Notes under the pieces: model-generated
Databases searched by the model: none
What the model saw: only the letters and a program-made list of their open reading frames with translations
Told to the model about the DNA's origin: nothing
In this document: piece by piece, positions 1-9,589 of the stretch
Position numbering within the stretch: position 1 is the first letter of the stretch
Layout of the letters: each line of letters starts with the position of its first letter
Position numbers and translations under genes: made by a program
Origin: Paguma larvata
Lineage: Eukaryota; Chordata; Mammalia; Carnivora; Viverridae
NCBI GenBank assembly: GCA_030068075.1
Contig: CM057837.1
Span: forward strand, 25,965,089-26,029,088
Direction: 5' to 3'
DNA length: 64,000 nucleotides

Positions 1-647
1 CTAATGACATAAAAATATTAGACATGAAGAAATAAGTGGATCCAATACTACAAAGTTCTAAATGCCTGCAACACGTAGCCGATAATAGCCTTTATTCCTC
101 AACTGCCCGGTATCCATTTAGCCTATAAAGTCAAGAATGGCATGTTTGCACTTGGAGAATTTACCGCTGTTTATGTTAAGGGTGAAAAAACTTTCTGGTG
201 ACCATGACTAAAAAAGGTTGAGGATAGTGGTGGCTGAGAACAGACTTGGCCCCAGCTGGAAAAGATTGTTGAAGGTTGTAAGTAGTGCCCGGCAACAAAT
301 TGTACCTGTACCTATAAATCCCTTCAAAACAGGGACTGGGTCCAGAGCGGCGCTTTATAGCCTATTATGTAAATGCGTGGGATTTGCAGCTATTAAAGAA
401 AGCGTTTTAGTATTTGGGGCTGGAGGCGTATCAAACTAAGTACCATTAATGGATTCTCCTGTCTTTATCAATAGAGATCATCTGATGATACCGATAGCCA
501 GAAATTTGTGGTATTTGCCTCCTTATACAGGTAACTCCTTTTTATGGAAAGATCTTTGGGCTTCAACTTTGGCTCTGACGATTGCCAGATCTCCGTGTGG
601 GATTAATGCCTACGCTTGAAAGACGTAAGCTGTACAGAGTGTCTCCA
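1..647. other. Unassigned upstream sequence
   Basis: I recognise no gene or repeat family. A 73-codon frame starts at 218 (MRIVVAENRLGPSWKRLLKV...), but it has no recognisable domain and no support as a gene. Possibly an old, decayed repeat or plain intergenic DNA. Confidence 0.4.
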
Positions 648-657
648 AAATGCATTT

Positions 658-766
658 GGCCGCGGGGCTGGCTGAGTCAGAAGAGCATGTAACTCTTGAT
701 CTCAGGGTTGTAAGTTTGATTCCCACTTTGGGTGGGAAGAATTACTAAAAAAAAAAAAAACTGTAA
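658..766 (+). repeat. Carnivore tRNA-derived SINE, short form
   Basis: Has the tRNA-like head (GGCTGGCTGAGTCAG) and the ACTCTTGATCTCAGGGTTGT segment but lacks the long CT-rich body. Ends in poly-A. An 11-base target-site duplication (AAAATGCATTT) is at 647-657 and 767-777. Confidence 0.85.
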
Positions 767-819
767 AAAATGCATTTAGTTGCTGTGTCAACAATCCTGT
801 TTCAGCTTGCTTGCAACCT

Positions 820-910
820 CATTTACATATGTATATGTATATTTGCAGCTACATACATATATGTGTGTGTTCGCATGTGCATACACACCTATACACATAT
901 ACGCACATGT
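820..910. repeat. Imperfect AT/GT-rich repeat
   Basis: Interrupted ATGTATAT, ACATAT and TGTGTG units; a decayed dinucleotide array. Confidence 0.6.
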
Positions 911-948
911 ATTTTTCCACCCTAAGTATATTCATAATCTGAGTGATG

Positions 949-1155
949 GGGCACCTGGGCGGCTCAGCCTGTTGAGCGTCCGACTCTTGGTTTCGAATCA
1001 GGTCATGATCTAATGGTTCTTGAGATCAAGCCCCGCATTGGGCTCTGCGCTATCAACACAGAGCCTGCTTGGAATTCTCTCTCTCCCTCTCACTGCCCCT
1101 CCCTGCTCACACAAACTCTCTCTCTCTCTCTGTCTCTCTCAAAACAAACTTAAGT
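949..1155 (+). repeat. Carnivore SINE (SINEC_F type)
   Basis: GGGGCACCTGGGCGGCTCAG head, CAGAGCCTGCTTGGAATTCT body, CT repeat, then AAAACAAAC tail. No clear duplication at the ends. Confidence 0.9.
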
Positions 1156-1436
1156 GTTTACTACTTTTTTTGACACATTTTCTACAATCACTGGTAAAGC
1201 AGGTATAAAATAGCTTTTAGGTGAAATTTGATGACTGGTCAAAAGGTACTTGGAAATCATAAATGGAAACATTTTAATATCTTTTAGATTGCTTTCTAAC
1301 AGTATCTCGGTTGGGTTTTATGATTTTAAAAAGCATTTTCAAGAGTTTTAGAGATTAATTTACAAGCATAATGAATAACCAGAAGACTGAATAAAAATCA
1401 TTAAAACTTTTGCATTTGTCATATCAATTAGGCTCG

Positions 1437-1559
1437 GGTTAAAAATGATTTTTAATATTTTTTTTATTGAACTCTGTCTTATGGGGTTAATTAGTTCAGG
1501 TTAAAAATGATTTTTAATATTTTTTTATTGAACTCTGTCTTACGGGGTTGATTAGTTCA
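1437..1559. repeat. Tandem duplication, two copies of about 62 bp
   Basis: Copy 1 (1437-1498) and copy 2 (1499-1559) both run from GGTTAAAAATGATTTTTAAT to TTAGTTCA. They differ by one T in a homopolymer and two substitutions. Confidence 0.95.
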
Positions 1560-2230
1560 TAAAGTGTCCATTTTTAAAATTAAGTTTAGTAAGGAACATT
1601 TGTGGGTGTATTATATAATGGCCATAAACTTTACTAATGTAACTTTTTGCTTTTATAAAGTCATTCTCTTTTAACCATGCCTGGTTTTATAGATCCAGGA
1701 TGTGAAATATATGGTTTTGTCTTTAAAAGGAATCACCTGTAATTCCCAAGTGCTGATTCTTTTGAAGTCACTCCTGGGCTTGGGGTACAAGCCACAGCGG
1801 TTGGTTGGCCCAGCGATTCTGCAGCCGTGTCTCTACCCCTGCCTGAGCACCTCCGTACCACTCACCACGTTCTTCTGATTTTCGTCAAATAGCGTGTGGC
1901 GGTTTCCCAAAACCGGCTAGGTCCACAAACTATTGCTCGCTATATCCCGGAGAATGTGACGTAGCAAAGGAGGAGTTTTTGGAAAGGACTCAGCAGTGGC
2001 GGCTCCCCAGCTGCCTCCGTAGGGGGTCCGCATGATCCCACTGAACGGGGCAGCACTTCGCCGGGGGTGTGTGTTGCAGTGCGATTGTTCAGGAAATCCC
2101 AGAATAGTATTATGCATGTTTATGCCTTCTATGTATGTGTGAGTGTGTGGGTTCCCATGCACAACTGGGCGGGGTGGGGGAGGTGTGTGTTTGTTTTGCT
2201 TTTCAGAGAATTTTTTTGTTTTTGTTTTTG

Positions 2231-2437
2231 TTTTAATGTTTGTTTATTTTTGAGAGAGGGGGAGACAGAGCATGAGCCGGAGAGGGGCAGAGAGCAAGGG
2301 AGACACAGAATCTAAAGCAGGCTCCAGGCTGTGAGCTGACAGCACAGAGCCCAACGCAGGGCTCAAACTCACAAACCGTGAGATCATAACCTGAGCTGAA
2401 GTCGGATGCTTAACCGACTGAGCTACCCAGGTGCCCG
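2231..2437 (-). repeat. Carnivore SINE (SINEC_F type)
   Basis: Reverse-oriented copy: TTTTAATGTTTGTTTATTTTTGAGAG tail side through to CCCAGGTGCCC head. It abuts the next copy. Confidence 0.92.
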
Positions 2438-2439
2438 TG

Positions 2440-2644
2440 TTTTTTAATGTTTATTTATTTTTGAGAGAGAGACAGAATTCGAGAAGGGACGGGCAGAGAG
2501 AGAGGGAGACACAGAATCCGAAGCAGGCTCCAGGCTCCGAGCTGTCAGCACAGAGCCCGACACCGGGCTCGAACCCACAAACCGTGAGATCATGACCGGA
2601 GCAGAAATCGGAGGCTTCACTGACTGAACCACCCAGGCGCCGCC
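2440..2644 (-). repeat. Carnivore SINE (SINEC_F type)
   Basis: Second copy in the same orientation, inserted at the head of the preceding one. CAGAG(A/G)AT(T)TTTT-like bases flank the pair, suggesting a duplication around both. Confidence 0.92.
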
Positions 2645-3100
2645 CAGAGGATGTTTTTTGAATCTAGATTTGAAAGAAGGTCCAGGTTAAGAATCTTGGA
2701 AATGCTAGACTCTTTTCTGCTTAAACATTTAAAAATAACAGGAGGGTACAGTGTTACAAAGTAGACACCTGGAACACGGATTTTTTTTTTCAATCATTTT
2801 TTGGGGGGATGGGGGGCAGTCCTGCAGAGAGCACCAGAAGCCAAAAGACCGGAACGCTAGCCCTCCTTTTTCACTTGTACCCGTGACATTGAGGAGTTCT
2901 CCAGACCTCTCAGAGACGGTTTCTTCATCTATAAACTCCCATATCACTGCGTTAGTGAAGAGCGAATGAAAATATGTGTGAATGTGCTTTTTAATCCACG
3001 AAGTGCCACACTTGTACTTGAAGTAGGTGATCTGGCCACCCTTAGAAGAGTCTAGAACTGAGGCCCCTCCAAGGGGTCGTTGAATGCGAACAGTATTTCA

Positions 3101-3263
3101 TTTTTTAAAATATAATTTATTGTCAAATTACAGCACCCAGTGCTCATCCCAACAAGTGCCCTCCTCGATGCCCATCACCCATTTTCCCCTCTCACCCCCC
3201 CATGCACCCTCAGTTTGTTCTCTGTATTTAAGAGTCTCTTGTGATTTGCCTCCTTCTCTCTGA
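3101..3263 (-). mobile_element. LINE-1 3' end, 5'-truncated
   Basis: Reads antisense: TAATTTATTGTCAAATTACA, CACCCAGTGCTCATCCCAAC, then the polypyrimidine stretch and TTAAGAGTCTCTT. A perfect 13-base duplication (GAACAGTATTTCA) lies at 3088-3100 and 3264-3276, so it is one complete, very short insertion. Confidence 0.88.
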
Positions 3264-3348
3264 GAACAGTATTTCAAACAGCACTTAGAACGGTGCCAAG
3301 CACATAGTAATCTAGCTGTTACCATTATTAGTGATATCACCAAGTCTT

Positions 3349-3541
3349 TATTTTTTAAGTTTATTTATTTTGAGAGAGAGAGAGTGTGTGTGAGAGAGGC
3401 AGCGAGAGAGAGAATCCCAAGCAGTGTTGGCACTGTCAGTGCAGAGCCCAATGTGTGGCTCGAACTCATGAACTATGAGATCATGACCTGATCTGAAATC
3501 AAGAGTTGGATGCTTAACCGACTGAGCCACCCTGGCACTCC
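3349..3541 (-). repeat. Carnivore SINE (SINEC_F type)
   Basis: Reverse copy. Near-perfect flanking duplication (ATATCACCAAGYCTT) at about 3334-3348 and 3543-3557. Confidence 0.92.
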
Positions 3542-3600
3542 AATATCACCAAGCCTTACCTCTTTCCTTATGTACGAGGCAGGTGGTGATTGCTAGAACT

Positions 3601-3806
3601 TTTTTTTTTTAATGTTTATTTTTGAGAGAGAGAGACAGGGCATGAGCAGGGGAGGGGCAGAGAGAGAGGGAGACATAGAATCCAAAGCAGGCTCCAGGCT
3701 CTGAGCTGTCAGCACAGAGCCCGACTCGGGGCTTGAACTCACAAACTGCAAGATCATGACCTGAGCCGAAGTCGACGCTTAACCGACTGAGCCACTCAGG
3801 TGCCCC
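3601..3806 (-). repeat. Carnivore SINE (SINEC_F type)
   Basis: Reverse copy flanked by TGCTAGAAYT at 3591-3600 and 3807-3816. Confidence 0.92.
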
Positions 3807-3829
3807 TGCTAGAATTTTTAAAGCTGATT

Positions 3830-4010
3830 TTATTTTCATTAAAATAGTGTATACGTATGAGTTTAAAAAGTCAAATGGTACTAAGAGCCAATGAAAAATA
3901 ACACTCCCCTTCACCATCCCTTCCCAGGCTTAGTCCTCAGAGGCTACCCTTTTCTTGAATGATTTCTTGTGATACTTTACCTCCATATGTCATGAACAAT
4001 ATACAGTGCT
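3830..4010 (-). repeat. Old LINE fragment (L1M/HAL1-like)
   Basis: AAAAAGTCAAATGGTACTAA followed by CTCCCCTTCACCATCCC and a CAGAGGCTACC-like string resembles the antisense 3' part of ancient L1 elements. Highly diverged. Confidence 0.4.
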
Positions 4011-4561
4011 GCTGTTTTTTAATACAACAGTCTTAGAATTTTCTTCTGAGTTCCCCTTTGGATGGATGAAGATTTAACCATCTTACTTTTTATTCTCTTC
4101 ATTTCCCTCCCACAAATATATCAAAGTCTGCAGAGAACTGTGTTTATTGATAGTTTTCTTTTTTGTGCTTTCTGGTTTTTTTTCCTCTGGAGTTAATAAT
4201 TGCCTGATTTTTCTTTGTTTAGTTTTCTATATACTTGTCACCAATTTTAACCTAATCCAGCAACAGCTTTAGCATATGCATCTCAATACAATTTCTAAAC
4301 ATTCAAACTCATCAAATGAGGCACCTGGAGGCTTCACTGTGATGCTTCCATCTAGACTGGTTGCCCTTGCTCTGTCACACACCTGATACACCAACGGGGA
4401 CTTTGCCACCGTGATCCCAGGAGCCTGTTTTCCTCTATTTCTGCGTTTACCCATTTTTGGTGCAGCACATCTTCCAGTAGCTTTCCAAGAAGGTCACTGG
4501 TAGTTTAAGTTCTAAACCTTTGTATGTGACCCATTTTTTATCTTTGTACATTAAAAAAAAA

Positions 4562-5285
4562 TTAAACAATTTTGTTGAAGTATAATTTGTATACCACAGA
4601 GTTCATCTATTTAAACATATACTTAAATGACTTTTGGCATATTTACAGAGTTGTGCGACCATCACTGTAATCTAATTTTAGGACTTTATCATCATCCCCC
4701 AAAGCAAGCTTGTACTTATCAGCAGTCCCTGCCTACTCTTTCCTTGCCTTGGGTTTGGGTAACCACTAATCTGCTTTCTGTCTCCACCAATTTGCCTATT
4801 TTGGACTTTATATAAATGGGATCGTATCCACTTATGATTTATGAAATGTGTGCTCTTCTGTGGTGGTTCTTTCACCCAGTGTAACATTCTTAAGGTTCAT
4901 CCATTGTTGTAGCATATATCAGGACTTCATTCCCTTTAAAAAAATTTTTTTTTATGTGTATTTTTGAGGGAGAGAGAGAGAGCATGAGCGGGGAAGGGTG
5001 AAAAGAGAGGGAGACACAGAATCCAAAGCAGGCTCCAGGCTCTGAACTGTCAGCAAAGAGCCTGACGCTGGGCTCGAACTCACGGATGGTGAGATCATGA
5101 CCCGAGCCGAAGTACGCTTGCTTGTGCATTTGTCAGTCAATGCACATTTGAGTTGCTTCCACTTTGGGGCCATTATTCATGTTGCTATGAACACTCACGC
5201 ACAAGTTTTCGTGTGGACATTTGTCTTCATTTCCCTCGGGCAGATGCTTAAGAAGTGGAATTTCTGAGTTAGTAGTTTCTGCATT
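4562..5285 (-). mobile_element. Old LINE-1 (L1M class) fragment, split by a SINE
   Basis: Antisense L1M landmarks in order: GTATAATTTGTATACCACAG, AGAGTTGTGCGACCATCACT, TTGCCTATTTTGGACTTTAT, AAGGTTCATCCATTGTTGTA, then after the SINE GTTGCTATGAACACTCACGC and GTGTGGACATTTGTCTTCAT. No intact frame. Confidence 0.75.
4938..5114 (-). repeat. Carnivore SINE, 5'-truncated, nested in the L1M fragment
   Basis: Runs from the tail to GAGCCGAAGT and lacks the tRNA head. It interrupts the L1M sequence at about 4937. Confidence 0.88.
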
Positions 5286-5439
5286 TCCATCTGCTTTCAG
5301 ACTGGCTGAAATCTCTCTTCCATCGTTGCCTCCTTGTCCAGGTGGGTTTATACCTTACTATAAAAATATACCTGTTTTTAATGGCTTCTCTGTCACCTTA
5401 GTGGAATTTTGGGAGAGAGGAGATCAGGATTCTCTTGGT

Positions 5440-5580
5440 TCATTAACATGTTTTGTTGAGTGCTTATTGCGTGACAGGCCCTACCTTCTAGGTGCCGGGA
5501 CTCCAGGGAGAATGGAAGGTAGGGTGAAGGCAGGGACTGTACAGAGAAACAGACGGCAAACGTAACAAGTAAAATGTAGT
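5440..5580 (-). repeat. Possible L2-like fragment
   Basis: TTGTTGAGTGCTTATTGCGT...CTTCTAGGTGCCGGGACTCC follows the antisense L2 3'-end pattern (body of TTTATTGAGCRCCTACTRTG type). Confidence 0.45.
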
Positions 5581-5585
5581 ATGCT

Positions 5586-5662
5586 GGGGGCGCCTGGGTG
5601 GCTTAGTCGGTTGAACATCCAACTCTTGATTTCAACTCAGGTCATGATCCTGGGGTCATGGA

Positions 5663-5717
<55 letters not shown>

Positions 5718-5806
5718 AAATATCTCTCTCTCTGTCTCTCTCTCCCCCCCAACCCCTCCACCCCTAATAAAAGAACATAAAAATTAAAAATAAAACTGTC
5801 TTTAAA
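5586..5806 (+). repeat. Carnivore SINE with expanded internal GA/CT repeat
   Basis: The head and first 80 bases are normal. The middle is replaced by GA and GACA units (about 5666-5716) followed by CT units. A perfect 15-base duplication (AAAATGTAGTATGCT) at 5571-5585 and 5807-5821 shows it is one insertion. Confidence 0.9.
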
Positions 5807-6234
5807 AAAATGTAGTATGCTAGAAGGCGACATACGGCTTGCATCCCATGCAAGTCCCATGGACTTGGGTGTATGACGTGTCACGTAGGTTCATCACCTA
5901 CATGAGATGTCTCACTCCGGTGGGGGAGGTGGATAAGGGGGGGCCGTGCCCATTGAGGGTCAAGACGGTATTTGGGAACTCTCCTGTGCATCCTGGGCAA
6001 TTTCGCTGTCAACCCAAAACGACTCTAAAAAATGCCTAATTAAAAGGATGGCATTGAAAGCCGTGAGACTTAGTGAGATGATCAGGCGAGTAGGTGTGCA
6101 GAAGAAGCGCTCCGAAGACGAAGGGGGCGGTGCCCACTTGTGAGAAGAAGGGGAGGCGGCATGGGGACAGCAAACGTGGCAGAAGGAACACCAGGAGCGT
6201 GGCTCAAGAGGGGGTAGGGGAGAACAGGCTCAAA

Positions 6235-6315
6235 TCTCTCAGGAGACCGAGCACCACGTCCTCGCTGAAGCTCTCTCTGGGCCTCGGTTTCCTGATCTGC
6301 AGGGTAATACCCTGA
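6235..6315 (+). repeat. Possible MIR fragment
   Basis: GGGCCTCGGTTTCCTGATCT resembles the MIR core segment (CCTCAGTTTCCTCATCTG). Confidence 0.35.
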
Positions 6316-6534
6316 CTTCCAAGGACCCCTCTGGCCGTGATCAGCCATGAACGTGTGACTTGAAATGCGAGGGAGATCAAAGACGGGAAAGGCCCTTGGC
6401 GTCTGCTGGCTCCTTCCTGGGAAATGCAGGGTTTAAAGACAGCAACACGGATGTAAAAATGTGGGTTTAAATATTGGTAGGTTCAACCCCGTAGAGACCT
6501 GGACCAGTTTTTCCAAACTACTGATTTTTTCTCC

Positions 6535-7130
6535 CTGATTCGAAAGCACATACACCGCAGAAAATTTTGCAAAATCAGAAAATGTAATCATGCAAATTAA
6601 AACCACCCCTTAGCCTATGGAGAGAGAAATGCTGGTAACATTTTGGAATAGTTCTCTGCAAGCTTTCTGTCCATAACTAGACTGTATTTCTTCCTCTTCC
6701 TCGCTGAAAATTTTCTCTATATCTGTATCCTGATTTTTTTCAATGAAAAAAGAAAAAAACAGCAGTCCTTACAACTGTTAAATATCCCATCATAGGAATG
6801 CACTGTAGCTTAGTCACTCCATTAATGAGCGTTTAGAGCACTGGAAATAGCATTGATAAAAAAAGAGTTAGGATGTTCCACCGAACACATAATCTTTGCA
6901 CCTCTTAGTCTTTCTTTGGCATAAATTATCAGTTGTAGAATTATTCACTGGTCCCGTGGGCATAAACATTTTGAAAGCTTTTATACATGTTGCCAAATAT
7001 GCATCTTAACACATCTGCCTCTCTTGCCTTCCAGGGAGGTCGTAACAATTTACTTTCCTCGGTCCTCTGTGCGTGTCACTTGCTTGACACTGTTACTAAT
7101 CCTGCTGATTCCCCATCATTTCTTTTAAAA
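6535..7130 (-). repeat. Ancient LINE (L1M/HAL1-like), about 0.6 kb
   Basis: Antisense string of weak matches in the right order: AGAAAATGTAATCATGCAAA, GCTGGTAACATTTTGGAATA, CTTGCCTTCCAGGGAGGTCG. No coding capacity remains. Confidence 0.5.
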
Positions 7131-7194
7131 ATGCCACTTTTCACTGTGTAGATAGGCTAAAGTTTACTAAAGCAGCACTGTAAGGGGGAGCAAG

Positions 7195-7395
7195 AGTAAT
7201 TCAGATTCCAGTAAATTCTTGTGCCTACACGTGCCGGGCACTTTGCCAGGTGCTTTCTTGTTTATCGCGAGTGAACGCCACGCCCCTAGAATGTAGGTGG
7301 CATCCTTTCCTCGTCCAATCCCATGAGGCTGTGTTTGAAGATACGCGGCTGGTTGGCCACACGCCCAGGACTGGTACCCAGGTCTCTCGAGTCCA
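7195..7395 (-). repeat. Possible MIR
   Basis: GTGCCGGGCACTTTGCCAGG followed by a distant ACTGGTACCCAGGTCT matches antisense MIR spacing; diverged. Confidence 0.45.
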
Positions 7396-7982
7396 AGTGG
7401 GGTACTTATTTATTCAGCATACGATGTACCTCACCTGCCTCAAATGGCCTAGAACACTCTTTATGAGAGACTACAAAATATAATCTGTAGAGTGAAATAA
7501 AAGAGATGCTATAATACACTCGCAGCTTACTAATTTTTTTAAGTTTTTGAGGAGAACAAGAAATATTGAACTCTGAAGTCAATGATCACTCTGACGTCCT
7601 AGGCTCTTTCTCCTTGCCTGGCCAACTGAGGGTTGTTCAGCCAAAGGTGAGACCAACGGGGGTAGGAAGAGACCAAACCTCTTGTCCCGTTCTTGGCGAG
7701 ATTGGAGAAGCCTTGAGATGAGCTCCAGAAAGTAATGCTGTCTGGATGGTGGGCGCCTTCAGCCCACATGCAAACCGCGGGCAGAACTTAATCCTGTGTA
7801 TGTATCGGTGTGTGTATTTTCTTTTGGTAAACTTCAGGAATCATGAGGCTCTATACTTGTGTTCTTGGTCTTTGAGACAGTGCAGCTTGAAAACTGGCTT
7901 TTAGATCTTTAGACACTTAAAACAGACATTTAAAGCAACTTCACTAAGACAGTCTTTTCATGTCCCCAAACAGAAGGTTTTT

Positions 7983-8038
7983 TAAAATTTTTTTTAAAAT
8001 TAAAAAAAAATTTTTTTATTGTCAAATTGGTTTCCATT
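7983..8038 (-). mobile_element. LINE-1 extreme 3' end (about 55 bp)
   Basis: A/T-rich run then TTTATTGTCAAATTGGTTTCC, the young carnivore L1 3' end in antisense. AAACAGAMGTTT flanks it at 7968 and 8040, so it is a dead-on-arrival insertion. Confidence 0.7.
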
Positions 8039-8096
8039 CAAACAGACGTTTTAAACTGTGTACATGATACCTTCACCATGCTCATTATTTTTAATT

Positions 8097-8302
8097 TTTT
8101 TAAGTTTATTATTTTGAGAGAGAGAGAGAGAACAAGTGAGCACGTGAGGGGGAGGGATAGAGAGAGAGGGAGAAAGAGAGAATTCCAATAGGGCTCTGTG
8201 CTGACGCACAGTGCCACGTAAGGCTCGATCTCACAAACTGTGAGATCATGACCTGAGCTGAAACCAACCGAGGCTTAACCGACGGAGCCGCCCAGGTGCC
8301 CC
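8097..8302 (-). repeat. Carnivore SINE (SINEC_F type)
   Basis: Reverse copy from TTTAAGTTTATTATTTTGAG to CCGCCCAGGTGCCCC. Confidence 0.9.
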
Positions 8303-8807
8303 CATGATCCTATGGTCTTTATTTTTGTACTCGCCATTGGAGTCGCTAGCAGGACAGTGGAAGCATTTGAAGCTGTGCTATCTTCCCCTTATCTCAGAAA
8401 GGCCTGGCTGCCCCCGTAGCTCGGGAGGCATTGGTGAGCATGTCCTAGGCCACACCAGGGCACTTCAGGACACTGCGGGGCTGGACCTGGCAACTGGCAT
8501 ATTTAGCGACGCCGGAGGCTCACGCACTGTGCCCGTCTCCTTACTTCCTGTGTTAGAATTACCTGGTATGTTGCCTGTACTTTGGCCCCCAGAGCCGTTT
8601 TCTGGGGGAGGCTGCTGCACAAATGCCCTTGTCGCTGCTATGAGAATGCAACCACTCCGTTGGGATCCAGGACTCTGCCGGAGTTCAAAAGTCCTGCGCT
8701 TACCAAGAGGGAAGCGGCCGCCTGGGGTTGACGTGCTGTGACAAGGGCCTGGAAGCCTGCGGGGAGGGCACCGAGAGGAGGCCAACAACAGCAGGAGGGG
8801 GATTTTT

Positions 8808-8912
8808 TAAAATTTTTTTGACGTTTATTTATTTTTGAGACATAGAGACGGAGCATGAGCAGGAGGAGGGCAGACAGAGAGACGGAGACACAGAATCCAA
8901 AGCAGGCTCCAG
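8808..8912 (-). repeat. Carnivore SINE, 5'-truncated
   Basis: Tail and CT-rich body up to AAGCAGGCTCCAGG, then stops. Flanked by GGAGGGGGATTTTT on both sides (about 8794-8807 and 8913-8926). Confidence 0.88.
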
Positions 8913-9589
8913 GGAGGGGGATTTTTATACTGAGCTCTTCTGCCGGTTCTAAGCTTGTGCCTGGTCCCCGGAATCTCCGCCATCCTCCAGCGCATCCCCA
9001 AACCCAGGTCATCTTCCCCATCTTCCAGCCTCAGGAGCCAGAAGCTTCTCTGCTGGCAGCCCGGGACAGGGGGCGCTCAGAAATACTCGGAGGAAAGTGG
9101 CTTGGAGAGGTCGCAAGAGTGAGGACAGAAATGAGACACCACCACAGGAGGCCAGGGATGGGGTAGGCCTGGGACCGAGCGGGTGGGCAGAAGGCGGGAG
9201 GAAAAACGGGCGCACCGGGCGGCTCAGAATAGAAGATACAAAAGAAAAGTGCCAGCTAGTGAAAACACTGCAAACGGCTGGGTGGCAGGGCCCGGCGACT
9301 GGGGAGCGGTTTAGAAAAATAGCAATTAGCACAGCTAAAAATAAAGACCAATTTGGAGACAAAGCCAGATACACAAGGAGAAAAATAAGACTCGCCGGAA
9401 AGACAGTTCTTCGCAAACCGAACGCTCAAGAAAATGAGGCTAACGGCGCTCCCTTTGGGGCTGTTTTGCAGGGAAATGAGACAATAGCTAGAGCGCGGGG
9501 CGGGGGGCTGAGCAGGTGACTGGTGGTGGGAGAGGAGAAATCGGAACCGGGGCGCAGCGTGGACCTGAGTGATTCCGAGCGTTGGGCAA
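8913..9589. other. Unique flank before the CpG island
   Basis: GC rises gradually and no repeat is recognised. Open frames on both strands (for example 9097-9519 + and 9009-9416 -) lack any recognisable domain or conservation signal. Confidence 0.6.

Noticed and set aside
1..9500. Possible TIAL1 3' exons upstream
   Set aside because: Expected from mammalian gene order, but no TIAL1 coding sequence or 3' UTR was recognised in this interval.
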